Notes: generated from the sequence alone by a model not told the origin. A DNA stretch of 55,134 bases from Mycobacterium sp. (GCF_008709575.1 NZ_VYIK01000018.1:1-55134); one strand, 5' to 3'. Positions 7,867 through 18,942 are shown, numbered from the stretch's first letter. Numbers and translations: made by a program.

Positions 7867-9449
7867 GAACTCTGGAGCCGGCCAACCGACTGCGGATCGG
7901 GGTCATGGGAATCGTCGTCACGCTGATGGTCGTCGCCGTGGGCCAGACGTTCACCAGCGTCCCGATGATCTTCGCCAGCCCGAGTTACTACGGCCAGTTC
8001 ACCGACACCGGCGGGTTGAGCAAGGGCGACAGCGTGCGCATCGCCGGTATGAACGTCGGCAAAGTGGAGGGCATCAAGATCGACGGCGACCACGTGGTGA
8101 TGAAGTTCTCGACCGGAAGTCAGCTCATCGGCACCGAGAGCCGGCTGGCCATCAAGACCGACACCATCTTGGGTAAGAAAGTGCTCGAGGTCGAGCCGCG
8201 GGGAACCACGATGCTGCCGGTCAACGCAGTGCTGCCGCTGGGTCAAAGCACCACCCCTTATCAGATCTACGACGCGTTCTTCGACGTCACCAAGGCGGCC
8301 GCCGGCTGGGACATCGACACGGTCAAGCAGTCGCTCAATGTGCTGTCGCAGACCATCGACCAGACCTATCCGCACCTCAGCGATGCGCTCAACGGGGTGG
8401 CCAAGTTCGCCGACACCATCGGCAAACGGGACGAGCAGATCACCCACCTGCTGGCCCAGGCCAACCAGGTGGCCGACGTGCTGGGCGATCGCAGCGAGAA
8501 GGTGGACCGCCTGCTCGTCAACGCGAACACCCTGCTGGCCGCGTTGAACCAGCGCAGCCAAGCGATCAGCGCGCTGCTGGACAACGTGTCCGCCTTGTCG
8601 ATCCAGGTGCAGGCCCTGATCAACAACAACCCCAACCTGAACCACGTGCTCGAGCAGTTGCACTCCGTCAGCGACTTGCTGACGGCCCGCAAAGAGGACC
8701 TCGCTCAATCACTGGTCATGATCGGCAAAAGTCTCCCGATGATCAACGAAACCATCGGGTCGGGACCCTACTTCAAGGTGTCGCTGGCCAACCTGTTGCC
8801 GTACTGGATTCTGCAGCCCTGGGTGGATGCGGCATTCAAGAAACGCGGTATCGATCCCGAGGAGTTCTGGCGCAACGCGGGCCTGCCGGCGTTCCGGTTC
8901 CCCGATCCCAACGGCACCCGGTTCCCCAACGGCGCCCCGCCGCCCGCGCCGCCGGTGTTGGAGGGCACCCCGGATCACCCGGGTCCCGCGGTGGCGCCCG
9001 GCTCGCCGTGCTCGTACACGCCGACACCGGACCTGCTGCCGCGGCCGTGGAATCCGATGCCGTGTGCGGGCATAGGCCAAGACCTGGGCCCGTTCGGGCC
9101 TAACGGTCCCTACCCGCTGTTGCCCGACGTCTTGTCGTCGCCGCCGAACCCCAACGGCCTGCCCCCGACACCGGGGATCCCCATCGCCGCGCAGCCCGGC
9201 GATGCGCCGCCGGACCTGCCGGGCACACCGGTGCCGCTACCGGCGAATGCGCCGCCCGGTGCCCGTACGGAAAACCTGGGACCGGCCGGTCCGGCTCCAC
9301 CGCCGTCGACATTCGCGCCCGCGCTGCCGCCGGGGCCGCCGGCCCCGCCGGGACCCGGGCCGCAGTTGCCGGTGCCGTTCATCCCACCGGGGGAATTCGG
9401 AAGTCAGCCAGGCGGAGGCGGCGGCAGCTTGGAGGCCAGTACGTCATGA
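7863..9449 (+). CDS. mce1C: Mce1C, Mce-family protein with proline-rich tail
   Basis: The protein has 528 residues: one N-terminal membrane helix (about 12-31), an MCE domain (about 38-120), a helical tunnel segment to about 330, and a strongly proline/glycine-rich tail from about 355 to the end, finishing with a short glycine run. The tail is a known feature of Mce1C and may cross or reach the outer layers. ATG 7863 is used because it overlaps the mce1B stop; an upstream in-frame GTG at 7851 lies inside mce1B. The stop overlaps mce1D. Confidence 0.95.
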   Translation: MRTLEPANRLRIGVMGIVVTLMVVAVGQTFTSVPMIFASPSYYGQFTDTGGLSKGDSVRIAGMNVGKVEGIKIDGDHVVMKFSTGSQLIGTESRLAIKTDTILGKKVLEVEPRGTTMLPVNAVLPLGQSTTPYQIYDAFFDVTKAAAGWDIDTVKQSLNVLSQTIDQTYPHLSDALNGVAKFADTIGKRDEQITHLLAQANQVADVLGDRSEKVDRLLVNANTLLAALNQRSQAISALLDNVSALSIQVQALINNNPNLNHVLEQLHSVSDLLTARKEDLAQSLVMIGKSLPMINETIGSGPYFKVSLANLLPYWILQPWVDAAFKKRGIDPEEFWRNAGLPAFRFPDPNGTRFPNGAPPPAPPVLEGTPDHPGPAVAPGSPCSYTPTPDLLPRPWNPMPCAGIGQDLGPFGPNGPYPLLPDVLSSPPNPNGLPPTPGIPIAAQPGDAPPDLPGTPVPLPANAPPGARTENLGPAGPAPPPSTFAPALPPGPPAPPGPGPQLPVPFIPPGEFGSQPGGGGGSLEASTS

Positions 9450-11089
9450 GCACCGTGTTCGATCTGCGCAACATGCGGCTACCAAGGCTGTCGCGGGTGT
9501 CGGTCGCGATCGGCGCATTGGCGGTCGTAGTGGGTCTGATCGCGTTGTTCGTCGCCCGCGAGCTCTATACGAAGTTGACCAACAACAGCGTGGTGGCCTA
9601 CTTCCCGGAGGCCAACGCGCTCTACAGCGGGGACAAAGTCCAGATCATGGGCGTGCCCGTGGGCGCGATCGACAAGATCGAACCCGCTGGCGACAAGATG
9701 AAGGTGACCTTTCACTACCTCAACAAGTACAAGGTCCCGGCCGACGCACAGGCGGTGATCCTCAACCCGACGCTGGTGGCCTCCCGGGTGATCCAGCTGG
9801 AGCCGCCGTACAAGGGCGGGCCGGTGCTGGCCGACAACGCGGTGATCCCGATCGAGCGCACCCAGGTGCCGGTGGAGTGGGACCAGCTGCGCAACGACCT
9901 CACCAACATCATCACCAAACTCGGCCCCACCAAAGAGCAACCCAAGGGCCCGTTCGGCGAGGTCATCGAGGCCTACGCCGACGGATTGGCCGGTAAGGGC
10001 AGGCAGATCAACACCACATTGAGCAGCCTCGCGCGGGCACTGACGGCGTTGAACCAGGGCCGCGGCGACTTTTTCGGGGTGGTGCGCAGCCTGGCGCTGT
10101 TCGTCAACGCGCTGCATGCCGACGACCAGAAGTTCGTCGCGCTCAACAAGAACCTGGCCCAGCTCACCAACAGCCTGACCGGCTCGGATCACGACCTCGC
10201 CGACGCGATCCAGCAGTTCGACGGTTTGGTCACGACGCTACGCCCGTTTTTAGCCAAGAACCGCGAGGTGTTCGCCCGCGACGTCGACAACCTGGCCACC
10301 GTGACCAACACGCTGGTCCAGCCCGACCCGCTGAACGGCTTGGAAACGTTCCTGCATGTGGCGCCGACAGCGCTGGCGAACGCGACACAGATCTATCACC
10401 CGGCGCAGGGCGCGATCGTCGGGCAGCCCATTTCACTGGGCGGCGCTATGGGCTTCGCGAACCCGATGCAGTTCTTCTGCAGCGCGATCCAGGCCGGCAG
10501 CCGGCTGGGCTATCAAGAGTCCGCCGAACTGTGTGCGCAGTACCTGGCACCGATCCTGGATGCGATCAAGTTCAACTACATCCCGTTCGGGTTGAACCTG
10601 TTCAGCACCGCGGCGACGTTGCCCAAAGAAGTCGCCTACTCCGAGCCGCGGCTGCAGCCCCCCAACGGGTACAAGGACACCACCGTCCCCGGCATCTGGG
10701 TGCCGGACACGCCGACCTCGCACCGCAACACCCAGCAGGGCTGGATCGTGGCACCGGGGATGCAGGGCGTCAAGGTCGGCCCGATCACAGCAGGGTTGCT
10801 GACTCCGGAGTCGCTGGCCGAACTGATGGGTGGCCCTGACATCGCCCCGGTCCAGTCCACCCTGCAGACCCCGCCGGGACCCCCCAACGCCTACAACGAG
10901 GAGCCCGGTCCGCTGCCCTATATCGGGCAGCCCGGCCATCCGGCCCCGATACCGCCGCCGCCGCCCGGCCCCGAGGTCATCCCGGGCCCGGTCGCACCGA
11001 CGCCGGCACCGGTCGCCGGGCCCGCGCCGGGACCGGCCGGACCGCCACTGCCCGCCGAGGCGGCCCTGTCGATAGGAGCAGGCTCATGA
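9446..11089 (+). CDS. mce1D: Mce1D, Mce-family protein with proline-rich tail
   Basis: The 547-residue protein has an N-terminal helix (about 20-40), an MCE domain (about 48-125, with YFPEANALYSGDKVQIMGVPVG) and a long helical section. Its C-terminus (about 470-547) is rich in Pro, Gly and Ala. Two cysteines lie in a loop near residues 350-370 (QFFCSA and AELCAQ). The coding sequence starts at ATG 9446 inside the mce1C stop and ends inside the mce1E start, so it is an integral part of the coupled operon. Confidence 0.95.
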   Translation: MSTVFDLRNMRLPRLSRVSVAIGALAVVVGLIALFVARELYTKLTNNSVVAYFPEANALYSGDKVQIMGVPVGAIDKIEPAGDKMKVTFHYLNKYKVPADAQAVILNPTLVASRVIQLEPPYKGGPVLADNAVIPIERTQVPVEWDQLRNDLTNIITKLGPTKEQPKGPFGEVIEAYADGLAGKGRQINTTLSSLARALTALNQGRGDFFGVVRSLALFVNALHADDQKFVALNKNLAQLTNSLTGSDHDLADAIQQFDGLVTTLRPFLAKNREVFARDVDNLATVTNTLVQPDPLNGLETFLHVAPTALANATQIYHPAQGAIVGQPISLGGAMGFANPMQFFCSAIQAGSRLGYQESAELCAQYLAPILDAIKFNYIPFGLNLFSTAATLPKEVAYSEPRLQPPNGYKDTTVPGIWVPDTPTSHRNTQQGWIVAPGMQGVKVGPITAGLLTPESLAELMGGPDIAPVQSTLQTPPGPPNAYNEEPGPLPYIGQPGHPAPIPPPPPGPEVIPGPVAPTPAPVAGPAPGPAGPPLPAEAALSIGAGS

Positions 11090-12255
11090 GCGCCGCAGGC
11101 GTGCTGCGCTGGGCCCGCCACCGGGCCTGGCAGGGGATGGCCCTGGGCGGGTCGGCGCTGATGCTGAGCTCCTGCGGCTGGCAGGGGATCTCGAATGTGC
11201 AGATTCCCGGCGGCCCGGGCAGCGGCCCCGGCTCCTACACCGTCTACGTGCAGATGCCCGACACCCTGGCGCTCAACGGCAACAGCAAAGTAATGGTGGC
11301 CGACGTGGTCGTGGGCAGCATCCGCGCGATCCAGCTGAAGAACTGGGTTGCCACCCTGACGCTGGGCTTGGACAAGAGCGTCAAGCTGCCCAAGAACGCC
11401 ACCGCGAAGATCGGGCAGACCAGCCTGCTCGGTTCCCAGCACATCGAGCTGGCCGCGCCGGCTAATCCCTCGCCGCAACTGCTGAAGAACGGCGACACCA
11501 TCCCGCTGCGGAATGCCTCGGCGTATCCGACGATCGAGCAGACCCTGGCCAGCCTGGCGACGATTCTGCGCGGCGGCGGGATCGCGAACCTCGAGGTGTT
11601 GCAGAACGAGGTCAACAACATCGTGGCCGGCCGCGGACCGCAGATCCGCGCGTTTCTGGGCAAGTTGGACACCTTCACCGCCGAGCTCAATCAGCAGCGT
11701 GACGACATCACCCGCGCGATCGACTCGACCAACCGGCTGTTGGGCTATGTGGGAACCCGGGCCGACGTCCTCGACCGGGCATTGACCGAATTCCCGCCGC
11801 TGATCAAGCACTTCGCCGACAAACAACAATTGCTGATCGACGCCGTCGATTCGGTGGGCGCGCTCAGCGCGGCCACCGCCCAATACCTGTCACAGACCCG
11901 GGGACCGCTGCATCAGGACCTGCTGTCGCTGCAGTGCCCGTTGCGTGAATTGGGCCGTGCCGCGCCACACGTGCTCGGCGCGCTGAAGTTGCTGCTGACC
12001 GTGCCGTTCGACCTCGACACCGCCCCCAAGCTGATCCGCGGCGACTTCATGAACTCCTCGCTGACGCTGGACACCACGTTGTCGTCGGTCGACAACGCGT
12101 TCTTGACCGGGACCGGGTTTTCCGGCGCGTTGCGGGCACTCGAGCAATCGTTCGGCCGGGACCCGGCAACGATGATTCCCGACGTCCGCTACACCCCGAA
12201 CCCCAACGACGCCCCCGGCGGACCACTGGTGGAAAGGGCGGACCGGAATTGCTGA
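11086..12255 (+). CDS. lprK: Mce1E / LprK, Mce-family lipoprotein
   Basis: This 389-residue Mce protein has a lipoprotein signal instead of a plain membrane helix. Basic residues precede a short hydrophobic run and the lipobox LSSC, with the acylated Cys at about residue 30. The MCE domain follows (about 50-130). In M. tuberculosis this is LprK, the lipid-anchored subunit thought to cap the tunnel. Length equals the family norm. Its ATG overlaps the mce1D stop, and its last 7 nt overlap the TTG start of mce1F. Confidence 0.95.
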   Translation: MSAAGVLRWARHRAWQGMALGGSALMLSSCGWQGISNVQIPGGPGSGPGSYTVYVQMPDTLALNGNSKVMVADVVVGSIRAIQLKNWVATLTLGLDKSVKLPKNATAKIGQTSLLGSQHIELAAPANPSPQLLKNGDTIPLRNASAYPTIEQTLASLATILRGGGIANLEVLQNEVNNIVAGRGPQIRAFLGKLDTFTAELNQQRDDITRAIDSTNRLLGYVGTRADVLDRALTEFPPLIKHFADKQQLLIDAVDSVGALSAATAQYLSQTRGPLHQDLLSLQCPLRELGRAAPHVLGALKLLLTVPFDLDTAPKLIRGDFMNSSLTLDTTLSSVDNAFLTGTGFSGALRALEQSFGRDPATMIPDVRYTPNPNDAPGGPLVERADRNC

Positions 12256-13805
12256 CGCGCTTCGTCAAACGCCAACTGATCATCTTCGGCATTGTCAGCG
12301 TGGTTGCGATGCTCATCTTGGGCTGGTATTACCTGCGCATTCCCACCTTGATGGGGATCGGCCAGTACACGCTGAAAGCCGACTTGCCCGCATCGGGCGG
12401 CCTGTACCCGACGGCGAACGTGACCTATCGCGGCATCACGATCGGCAAGGTCACCGGCGTCGAGCCGACCGAGCAGGGCGCACAGGCGACCCTGAGCATC
12501 GCCAGCCGCTACAAGATCCCGATCGACGCCACCGCTAATGTGCACTCGGTGTCGGCGGTCGGAGAGCAGTATCTCGACTTGGTCTCGGTGGGCAACCCGG
12601 GCAGGTTCTTCTCGCCCGGCCAGACCATCACCAAGGGCACCGTGCCCAGCCAGATCGGGCCGGCGCTCGACGCCGCCAACCGCGGGTTGGAAGCGCTGCC
12701 CAAGAACAAGATCAGCCAGCTGCTCGACGAGACCGCCGAATCGGTGGGGGGGCTGGGACCCGCGCTGCAACGGCTGGTCGACGCGACCCAGGCGATCGTC
12801 GGGGACTTCAACACCAACATCTCCGACGTCGACGACATTATCGACAACTCCGCGCCGATCCTGGACAGCCAGGCCAATTCCGGTGCCGCGATCGAGCGGT
12901 GGGCGCGCAACCTGAATATCCTGGGCGCGCAGGCCGCACGCAACGACCAGCACGTCAAAAACATCCTGCATCAGGGCGCGCCGACTGCCGACGACCTCAA
13001 CGCCGTCTTCGGCGACGTTCGCGAATCGCTGCCGCAGACCTTGGCCAACCTCGAGATCGTGATCGACATGCTCCGGCGTTACCACAACGGTGTCGAGCAG
13101 GTGCTGGTGATCTTGCCGCAGATCGGCTCGATCGTGCAGACGGTTGCCGCGCCGTACGACAAGGACCGCCAGGCTGTGCTGGATCTGTCGTTTGCGATCA
13201 ACCTGCCGCCCCCGTGCTTCACCGGCTTCGTGCCGGCATCGGAGTGGCGATCACCCGCCGACACCAGTTTGGCGCCGCTGCCGGAGTCCGCGTACTGCAA
13301 GATCCCGCAGGACACGCCCGCCAATGTGGTGCGGGGATCGCGCAACATCCCCTGCGTCGACGTCCCCGGCAAACGCGCCGCGACACCCCGGGAGTGCCGC
13401 AGCAACAAACCCTACGAACCGCTGGGCACCAACCCCTGGTACGGCGACCCCAACCAGATCCGCAACTGCCCCGCCCCCGGTGCCCGCTGCGATCAGCCGG
13501 TGAACCCCGGTCAGGTGATACCGGCGCCGTCGATCAACACCGGACTGAACCCCGCACCCGCCGACAAGGTGCCCGGGACTCCGCCGCCGATCAGCGATCC
13601 GCTGCAGCGGCCGGGTTCGGGTTCGGTGCAGTGCAACGGGCAGCAACCCAACCCCTGCGTCTACACTCCGGGCGGACCTCCCGTAGCGACCTACAGTCCG
13701 ATGAGCGGTGAGGTGGTGGGTCCCGACGGGGTCAAATACTCCGTCGACAACTCGAGCAACACAGGGGAGGACGGATGGAGGGAGATGCTGGCACCGGCCG
13801 GCTGA
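12249..13805 (+). CDS. mce1F: Mce1F, Mce-family lipid-transfer protein
   Basis: The 518-residue protein begins MLTRFVKRQL with a membrane helix (about 10-30) and an MCE domain (about 38-115). Residues 35-110 closely match Mce1F of M. tuberculosis as I remember it (TLKADLPASGGLYPTANVTY), which is the best evidence that this operon is mce1 and not another mce cluster. The probable start is TTG 12249, giving a 7-nt overlap with lprK; CTG 12252 is an alternative. The C-terminal region is Pro/Asn-rich with several Cys. It overlaps the next gene by 31 nt. Confidence 0.93.
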   Translation: MLTRFVKRQLIIFGIVSVVAMLILGWYYLRIPTLMGIGQYTLKADLPASGGLYPTANVTYRGITIGKVTGVEPTEQGAQATLSIASRYKIPIDATANVHSVSAVGEQYLDLVSVGNPGRFFSPGQTITKGTVPSQIGPALDAANRGLEALPKNKISQLLDETAESVGGLGPALQRLVDATQAIVGDFNTNISDVDDIIDNSAPILDSQANSGAAIERWARNLNILGAQAARNDQHVKNILHQGAPTADDLNAVFGDVRESLPQTLANLEIVIDMLRRYHNGVEQVLVILPQIGSIVQTVAAPYDKDRQAVLDLSFAINLPPPCFTGFVPASEWRSPADTSLAPLPESAYCKIPQDTPANVVRGSRNIPCVDVPGKRAATPRECRSNKPYEPLGTNPWYGDPNQIRNCPAPGARCDQPVNPGQVIPAPSINTGLNPAPADKVPGTPPPISDPLQRPGSGSVQCNGQQPNPCVYTPGGPPVATYSPMSGEVVGPDGVKYSVDNSSNTGEDGWREMLAPAG

Positions 13806-14458
13806 GCCCCGACGATACCGACGCGTCGTCTTCTGCCGGGGTACCCGCCGAGGATTGCCCGGAATCGGGTGCCCCGACCTCTGATACCGGACCGGAGCAG
13901 ACCGCTGCCGAGACCACCGCTGAGGAGCTCACCGAGACGGCAGCGCCCGTCGAGCGCCCGTCGCGGTTGGACCGCCGCTGGTTCATCGGTATTGCCGCGG
14001 TGCTGCTCCTGCTGGCCGGTGGCATCGGCGCCGGTGGCTACCTTGCGGCACGCGCCGACCACCAGCGCCGGGTCATCGCCCGGCACGACGCGGAGGCCCT
14101 GAAGGCAGCCCAGACGTGCGTCGCGGCGACCCAGGCACCCGACATCGCTGCGATGGTGGCCAGCGAGCAGAAGATCATCGATTGCAGCACCGGCGCTTTC
14201 CGCGCCCAAGCGGTGTTGTACAGCAGTTTGTTCGTCGAGGCATACCAGGCCGCCAACGCGCACGTGGAGGTGTCGGACATGCGGGCGGCGGTGGAACGCA
14301 ACAACGCCGACGGGTCGGTCGATGTGCTGGTGGCGCTTCGCGTGAAGGTCTCCAACAGCGAAGCGCAGAACAAAGAGGCGGGTTATCGGCTGCGGGTGAA
14401 GATGGCCCCCGACGACGGCCAATACCGCATTGCCAAGCTTGACCAGGTGGCGAAGTGA
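13775..14458 (+). CDS. Mce-associated membrane protein (Rv0175-like)
   Basis: The 227-residue protein has an acidic, disordered N-terminus (about 1-65), one membrane helix (about 72-92) and an extracytoplasmic domain of the Mce-associated (Mam) type, distantly NTF2-like. These proteins stabilise Mce transporters. ATG 13775 follows GGGGAGG (13764-13770) and overlaps the end of mce1F. The final GTGA overlaps the start of the next gene. It occupies the same position as Rv0175 after mce1F. Confidence 0.88.
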   Translation: MEGDAGTGRLSPDDTDASSSAGVPAEDCPESGAPTSDTGPEQTAAETTAEELTETAAPVERPSRLDRRWFIGIAAVLLLLAGGIGAGGYLAARADHQRRVIARHDAEALKAAQTCVAATQAPDIAAMVASEQKIIDCSTGAFRAQAVLYSSLFVEAYQAANAHVEVSDMRAAVERNNADGSVDVLVALRVKVSNSEAQNKEAGYRLRVKMAPDDGQYRIAKLDQVAK

Positions 14459-15432
14459 CGGCGACGGTCGAGCAGACCCCGGGCACACCCCTTGTCGACA
14501 CGCCACCTCCGGGTGGCCCGGCGGGCTGGTGGGTGCGAACGGCGGCGTGGATCGTCGATGTGCTGCCGGCTGCTGCCGTGGCGGCGACGATGGTATTGGT
14601 CGCTGCCACGATGAACCAGCACCCCACCTGGCGGTGGGTATGCCTGTCGGTCGCCGGGGCGGCGATCTTGCTCGCCGGAGCTAACCGGGTGCTGCTGCCG
14701 ACGGTGACCGGCTGGACCCTGGGCAAAGCCCTGTGCGGCACGGCGGTGGTGCGCCCGGACGGTGCGGCCGTGGGACCCGGGCGGCTGCTGTTGCGCGAGC
14801 TGGCTCACCTGCTGGACACGGTCGCGGTGTTCCTCGGCTGGCTGTGGCCGCTGTGGGACCGACGCCGACGCACCTTCGCCGACCTGCTGCTGGGCACCGA
14901 GGAACACCGCATCGAGCCGGATCGCCGGCCGCGCCGCATCCGGCGACCAGTCGCCGCGGTGTGGTCGATCGCGACGCTGCTGTGCGTAGCGGGTGCTGCG
15001 GTGAGCGTCGCGGTGATCTACCTACCCCAACGGGCGTCTGACCGGACCCGCGCCGAGATCGCCACCCAGGGGCCCACGATCGTCACCCAGATGCTGAGCT
15101 ATGACCCGAAGACATTGCACGACGACTTCACCCGCGCGCTCGCCCTGACCACCGAGAAGTATCGCCACCAGCTCGCCGAACAACAGGAGGCGGTGCAGAA
15201 ACGCCATCCCGTCGTCAACGAGTACTGGGTGACCAACAGCGCGGTGCTGTCCGCCGAGCCCCACCGGGCGGCGATGCTGTTGTTCCTGCAGGGCCACCGG
15301 GGTGGCGGAAACGAGAACCGCTTCATCACCGCGACCGTGCGGGTCTCCTTCGACAAGGGCGCCGACGGCCGCTGGCTCGTCGACGATCTGGCCGTCGTGA
15401 CCAAACCTAAACCTGCCAAGGGCGAAAAGTGA
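14455..15432 (+). CDS. Mce-associated RDD-domain membrane protein (Rv0176-like)
   Basis: This 325-residue protein joins an N-terminal RDD-family membrane domain to a C-terminal Mam-like domain. The RDD part (about 20-150) includes the WWVRTAAWIVDVL arginine/aspartate signature and several hydrophobic segments. A further membrane helix lies at about 165-187, followed by the extracytoplasmic Mam-type domain. GTG 14455 overlaps the preceding stop (GTGA) and the gene ends in the same kind of overlap. The role is probably accessory to the Mce1 importer; the RDD function is unknown. Confidence 0.87.
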   Translation: MTATVEQTPGTPLVDTPPPGGPAGWWVRTAAWIVDVLPAAAVAATMVLVAATMNQHPTWRWVCLSVAGAAILLAGANRVLLPTVTGWTLGKALCGTAVVRPDGAAVGPGRLLLRELAHLLDTVAVFLGWLWPLWDRRRRTFADLLLGTEEHRIEPDRRPRRIRRPVAAVWSIATLLCVAGAAVSVAVIYLPQRASDRTRAEIATQGPTIVTQMLSYDPKTLHDDFTRALALTTEKYRHQLAEQQEAVQKRHPVVNEYWVTNSAVLSAEPHRAAMLLFLQGHRGGGNENRFITATVRVSFDKGADGRWLVDDLAVVTKPKPAKGEK

Positions 15433-16043
15433 GCCCGCGCCGGCGAATTGCGCCCGGCGAAGCGTCGCTGCTCGTCGAGCAGATCCCCAAAAAGTACCCG
15501 TGGTCGGTGTTGCCGCTGCCGCGGTGGAGGTTGCCGCGGCAGTGGTGGAAGCCGTCGCGCGGCGCGCTGTTTCCCTTGGGCATGAGCGTCGCGGCGCTGA
15601 TCGCCACTGCGGCGATCGCAACCTGCTCGCTCATTCTGGTCAGCCACAAAGCGCACCTGCAGGCGGCCTCGAAGGAAGCCGTGGTGCTGGTCTCCGTGCG
15701 GTCGTTCATGACCGGGTTCACGTCGCTGGATCCGTTTCACGCCAACGCCTACGTGGACCGCATATTAGCTTCAGCCACAGGAGATTTCGCCAAGCAATAC
15801 CGTGAGCACGAAAACGAGATCCTGATTCAGGTCGCTCGGGCGGAGCCGACCAAGGGCACCGCGCTGGAGGCCGGCGTGGAAAGGTGGAACGACGACGGCA
15901 GCGCCACCGTGCTGGTGGCCACCGAAATCACTTCGAAATCCCCTGACGGCAAGCAGGTTGTCGAGAACACCAACCGCTGGGTGGTAACGGCCCAGCAGGA
16001 AGGAAGCCAGTGGAAGATCAGCAACCTGGTGCAGGTGTTTTAA
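15429..16043 (+). CDS. Mce-associated membrane protein (Rv0177-like)
   Basis: The 204-residue protein has a basic, Trp-rich cytoplasmic N-terminus (about 1-45), a single membrane helix (about 51-75) and a Mam-type extracytoplasmic domain ending in a W-K-I-S-N-L-V motif typical of the family. GTG 15429 overlaps the previous stop. The C-terminus overlaps the start of the next gene by 34 nt. It belongs to the same transcription unit and probably stabilises Mce1. Confidence 0.87.
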   Translation: MSPRRRIAPGEASLLVEQIPKKYPWSVLPLPRWRLPRQWWKPSRGALFPLGMSVAALIATAAIATCSLILVSHKAHLQAASKEAVVLVSVRSFMTGFTSLDPFHANAYVDRILASATGDFAKQYREHENEILIQVARAEPTKGTALEAGVERWNDDGSATVLVATEITSKSPDGKQVVENTNRWVVTAQQEGSQWKISNLVQVF

Positions 16044-16681
16044 GCGAGAAGGTCACCGAGGACCAGCCCGAGGACACCGCGGCGGCCGACCCCGGCGCCG
16101 ACGAACCCGGCGCCGCGGAGGATACACCGTCCACCGAGTCCGATGGTGCCCAGCCGGTGCGGCGACCGGCCGGCAAGTGGCTCGCGGTGACGGTCGGCAT
16201 AGCTGCCGCCCTGTTCGTCGGCTCTGCGGCCTTCGCCGGCGCTGCCGTGCAACCTTACTTGGTGGATCAGGCGGTGGTGCACACCAAATTGAACATCGCA
16301 CGTACTGCCGCCAACGCGATCACCACGCTGTGGACCTACACCCCGGACAACATCGACAAGCTGGCCGACCGGGCCTCGCAATACCTCGGTGGCGACTTCG
16401 GGGCGGACTACCGCAAGTACATCGACAAGATCGTCGCCCCGAGCAAGCAAGCCCAGATCACCAACACCACACAGGTGATCGGCGCGGCGGTGGAATCACT
16501 CAACGGGCCCAACGCGGTGGCGCTCGTCTATACCAATACCACCGCCACCAGTCCCCTGACGAAAAACATTCCGTCGCTGAAGTATTTCTCTTACCGGCTG
16601 ACGATGAAACGCGACCGCGCCCGTTGGCTGGTAACCAAGATGAGCACGGTCACCGCCCTGGACCTGACACCGCAGTTTTGA
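16010..16681 (+). CDS. Mce-associated membrane protein (Rv0178-like)
   Basis: This is the last gene of the mce1 operon, with 223 residues. It has a highly acidic disordered N-terminus (about 1-52), a membrane helix (about 58-80) and a Mam-type domain ending in a W-L-V-T-K-M motif. ATG 16010 is the first start in the frame and overlaps the preceding gene. Only 3 nt separate its TGA (16679-16681) from the stop of lprO on the other strand. No obvious hairpin terminator is present. Confidence 0.87.
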   Translation: MEDQQPGAGVLSEKVTEDQPEDTAAADPGADEPGAAEDTPSTESDGAQPVRRPAGKWLAVTVGIAAALFVGSAAFAGAAVQPYLVDQAVVHTKLNIARTAANAITTLWTYTPDNIDKLADRASQYLGGDFGADYRKYIDKIVAPSKQAQITNTTQVIGAAVESLNGPNAVALVYTNTTATSPLTKNIPSLKYFSYRLTMKRDRARWLVTKMSTVTALDLTPQF

Positions 16682-16684
16682 TGC

Positions 16685-17788
16685 TCAGTTGAATGCCAGC
16701 CAGCTGGGCAGTGCGCGCTCGTGGGAGTCGCACAGCACCTGGCGGGTGTCACAGTTGCCCTTCGGCACCCCTGCCCCGGCCCACATGCCTCCGGTGTCGC
16801 GGCGCAGCACGATCGCGGAGGAGCCGCCACCGTCGAGGAGCACGGCGGTGTCGCTGCCCAGCCCGCGGAACAGGTCCTGGATGTTATCCGGGGTGTAACT
16901 GCCGCCCTGGAACACGTACAGCTCGTCCTTGGGCCGGCTGTAGGCGATCGCCGTCCGGGCCGCGCTGGGGCCGCCGTCGTTGAGCTGGCCGGTGTCGCCC
17001 GGGGACAGCAAGCCGAGCCCGCTGACCGCGACGAATCCGGCGCCCTTGTCGACCAGATTCTGGATAACCGGGGCGGCGACCTCGAAGTCGGTACCGTTCT
17101 TGCCGCCACGCGGTGCCACCACATACGGCGCACCATCGGTCGGCAGGATCATTGTGGCCAACGGCGTCCACCGATTATCACCATTGGAAAGGCCCGGCTT
17201 GCCGGCGTAGGCGATCGTTCCGGTCACCGGTAGATTGGCCCGGCCCTGACCGTGGGTATTGTCGACATAGGCGCCCAGCGGTGAGCTGCACCCGGTGGAT
17301 CGCCACGACCCGCCGCGTTGTCCCCGAATGTCGAAGAAGTTGGCGTTCACGGCGATGGTGGGCTGTCCCATCACCCGCCAGGCCTGCAACGGCGTGAAGA
17401 TTTCCGCGGCCTGGATGTCGCCGCCGGTGCGCGCGGCCGGGTTGCGCTCACAGCGCGATTGAAAGCCCCGATGGCTGTCCACCAGCAGGTGGGGTGAAAG
17501 CCGTTGCGAGGCCGCCTTGATGATCATCAGGTGACCGCCGCCGTTCCCGTCGTACCAGCTACCGCCCGCGTTGAGCATCGGCGCTGGGTGCCCGGGACCG
17601 AAGTTGTACACCAGATAGGAGCCCTTGGTATTGGCGATGGCATTGGCCAACAACTCGCGGGCCTCGGCCCGCGCGAGGGGCTGACCGGTGCTGATGGCCA
17701 GCGCCGCCAACAATGCGAGCGTGACGCAGCCGGCCACCATACGCTGGAGGCTGGCAGCAAGACGCGGCACGGGACGCCCTTTCGGCAC
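16685..17788 (-). CDS. lprO: LprO-like secreted phosphodiester glycosidase-domain protein
   Basis: The mature part is a phosphodiester glycosidase (NAGPA/DUF2233) domain, shown by NANFFDIRG and LDGGGSSAIVL, which contain conserved acidic and asparagine residues of that family. The place next to the mce1 operon matches lprO (Rv0179c). GTG 17788 gives 367 residues, near the length I recall for the tuberculosis protein, with a basic n-region and a hydrophobic run after MVAGC. ATG 17830 and ATG 17740 are alternatives. VAGC looks like a lipobox but sits before rather than after the hydrophobic stretch, so lipidation is doubtful. The substrate is unknown. Confidence 0.78.
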   Translation of the reverse strand: MPKGRPVPRLAASLQRMVAGCVTLALLAALAISTGQPLARAEARELLANAIANTKGSYLVYNFGPGHPAPMLNAGGSWYDGNGGGHLMIIKAASQRLSPHLLVDSHRGFQSRCERNPAARTGGDIQAAEIFTPLQAWRVMGQPTIAVNANFFDIRGQRGGSWRSTGCSSPLGAYVDNTHGQGRANLPVTGTIAYAGKPGLSNGDNRWTPLATMILPTDGAPYVVAPRGGKNGTDFEVAAPVIQNLVDKGAGFVAVSGLGLLSPGDTGQLNDGGPSAARTAIAYSRPKDELYVFQGGSYTPDNIQDLFRGLGSDTAVLLDGGGSSAIVLRRDTGGMWAGAGVPKGNCDTRQVLCDSHERALPSWLAFN

Positions 17789-17879
17789 AGACCATTGATA
17801 CAACAAGCACACCACTAGCCTCACCGGCATCGCCGTTACGTCGGATAACGAAAGTGTGACGCTTCGGCTCCAGCTTTAG

Positions 17880-18884
<1,005 letters not shown>

Positions 18885-18942
18885 GTAACGCACCGGGAGA
18901 GGACGCGGCCGAGGCCGCGATGTCGTCCAGGTGGCTTATTTT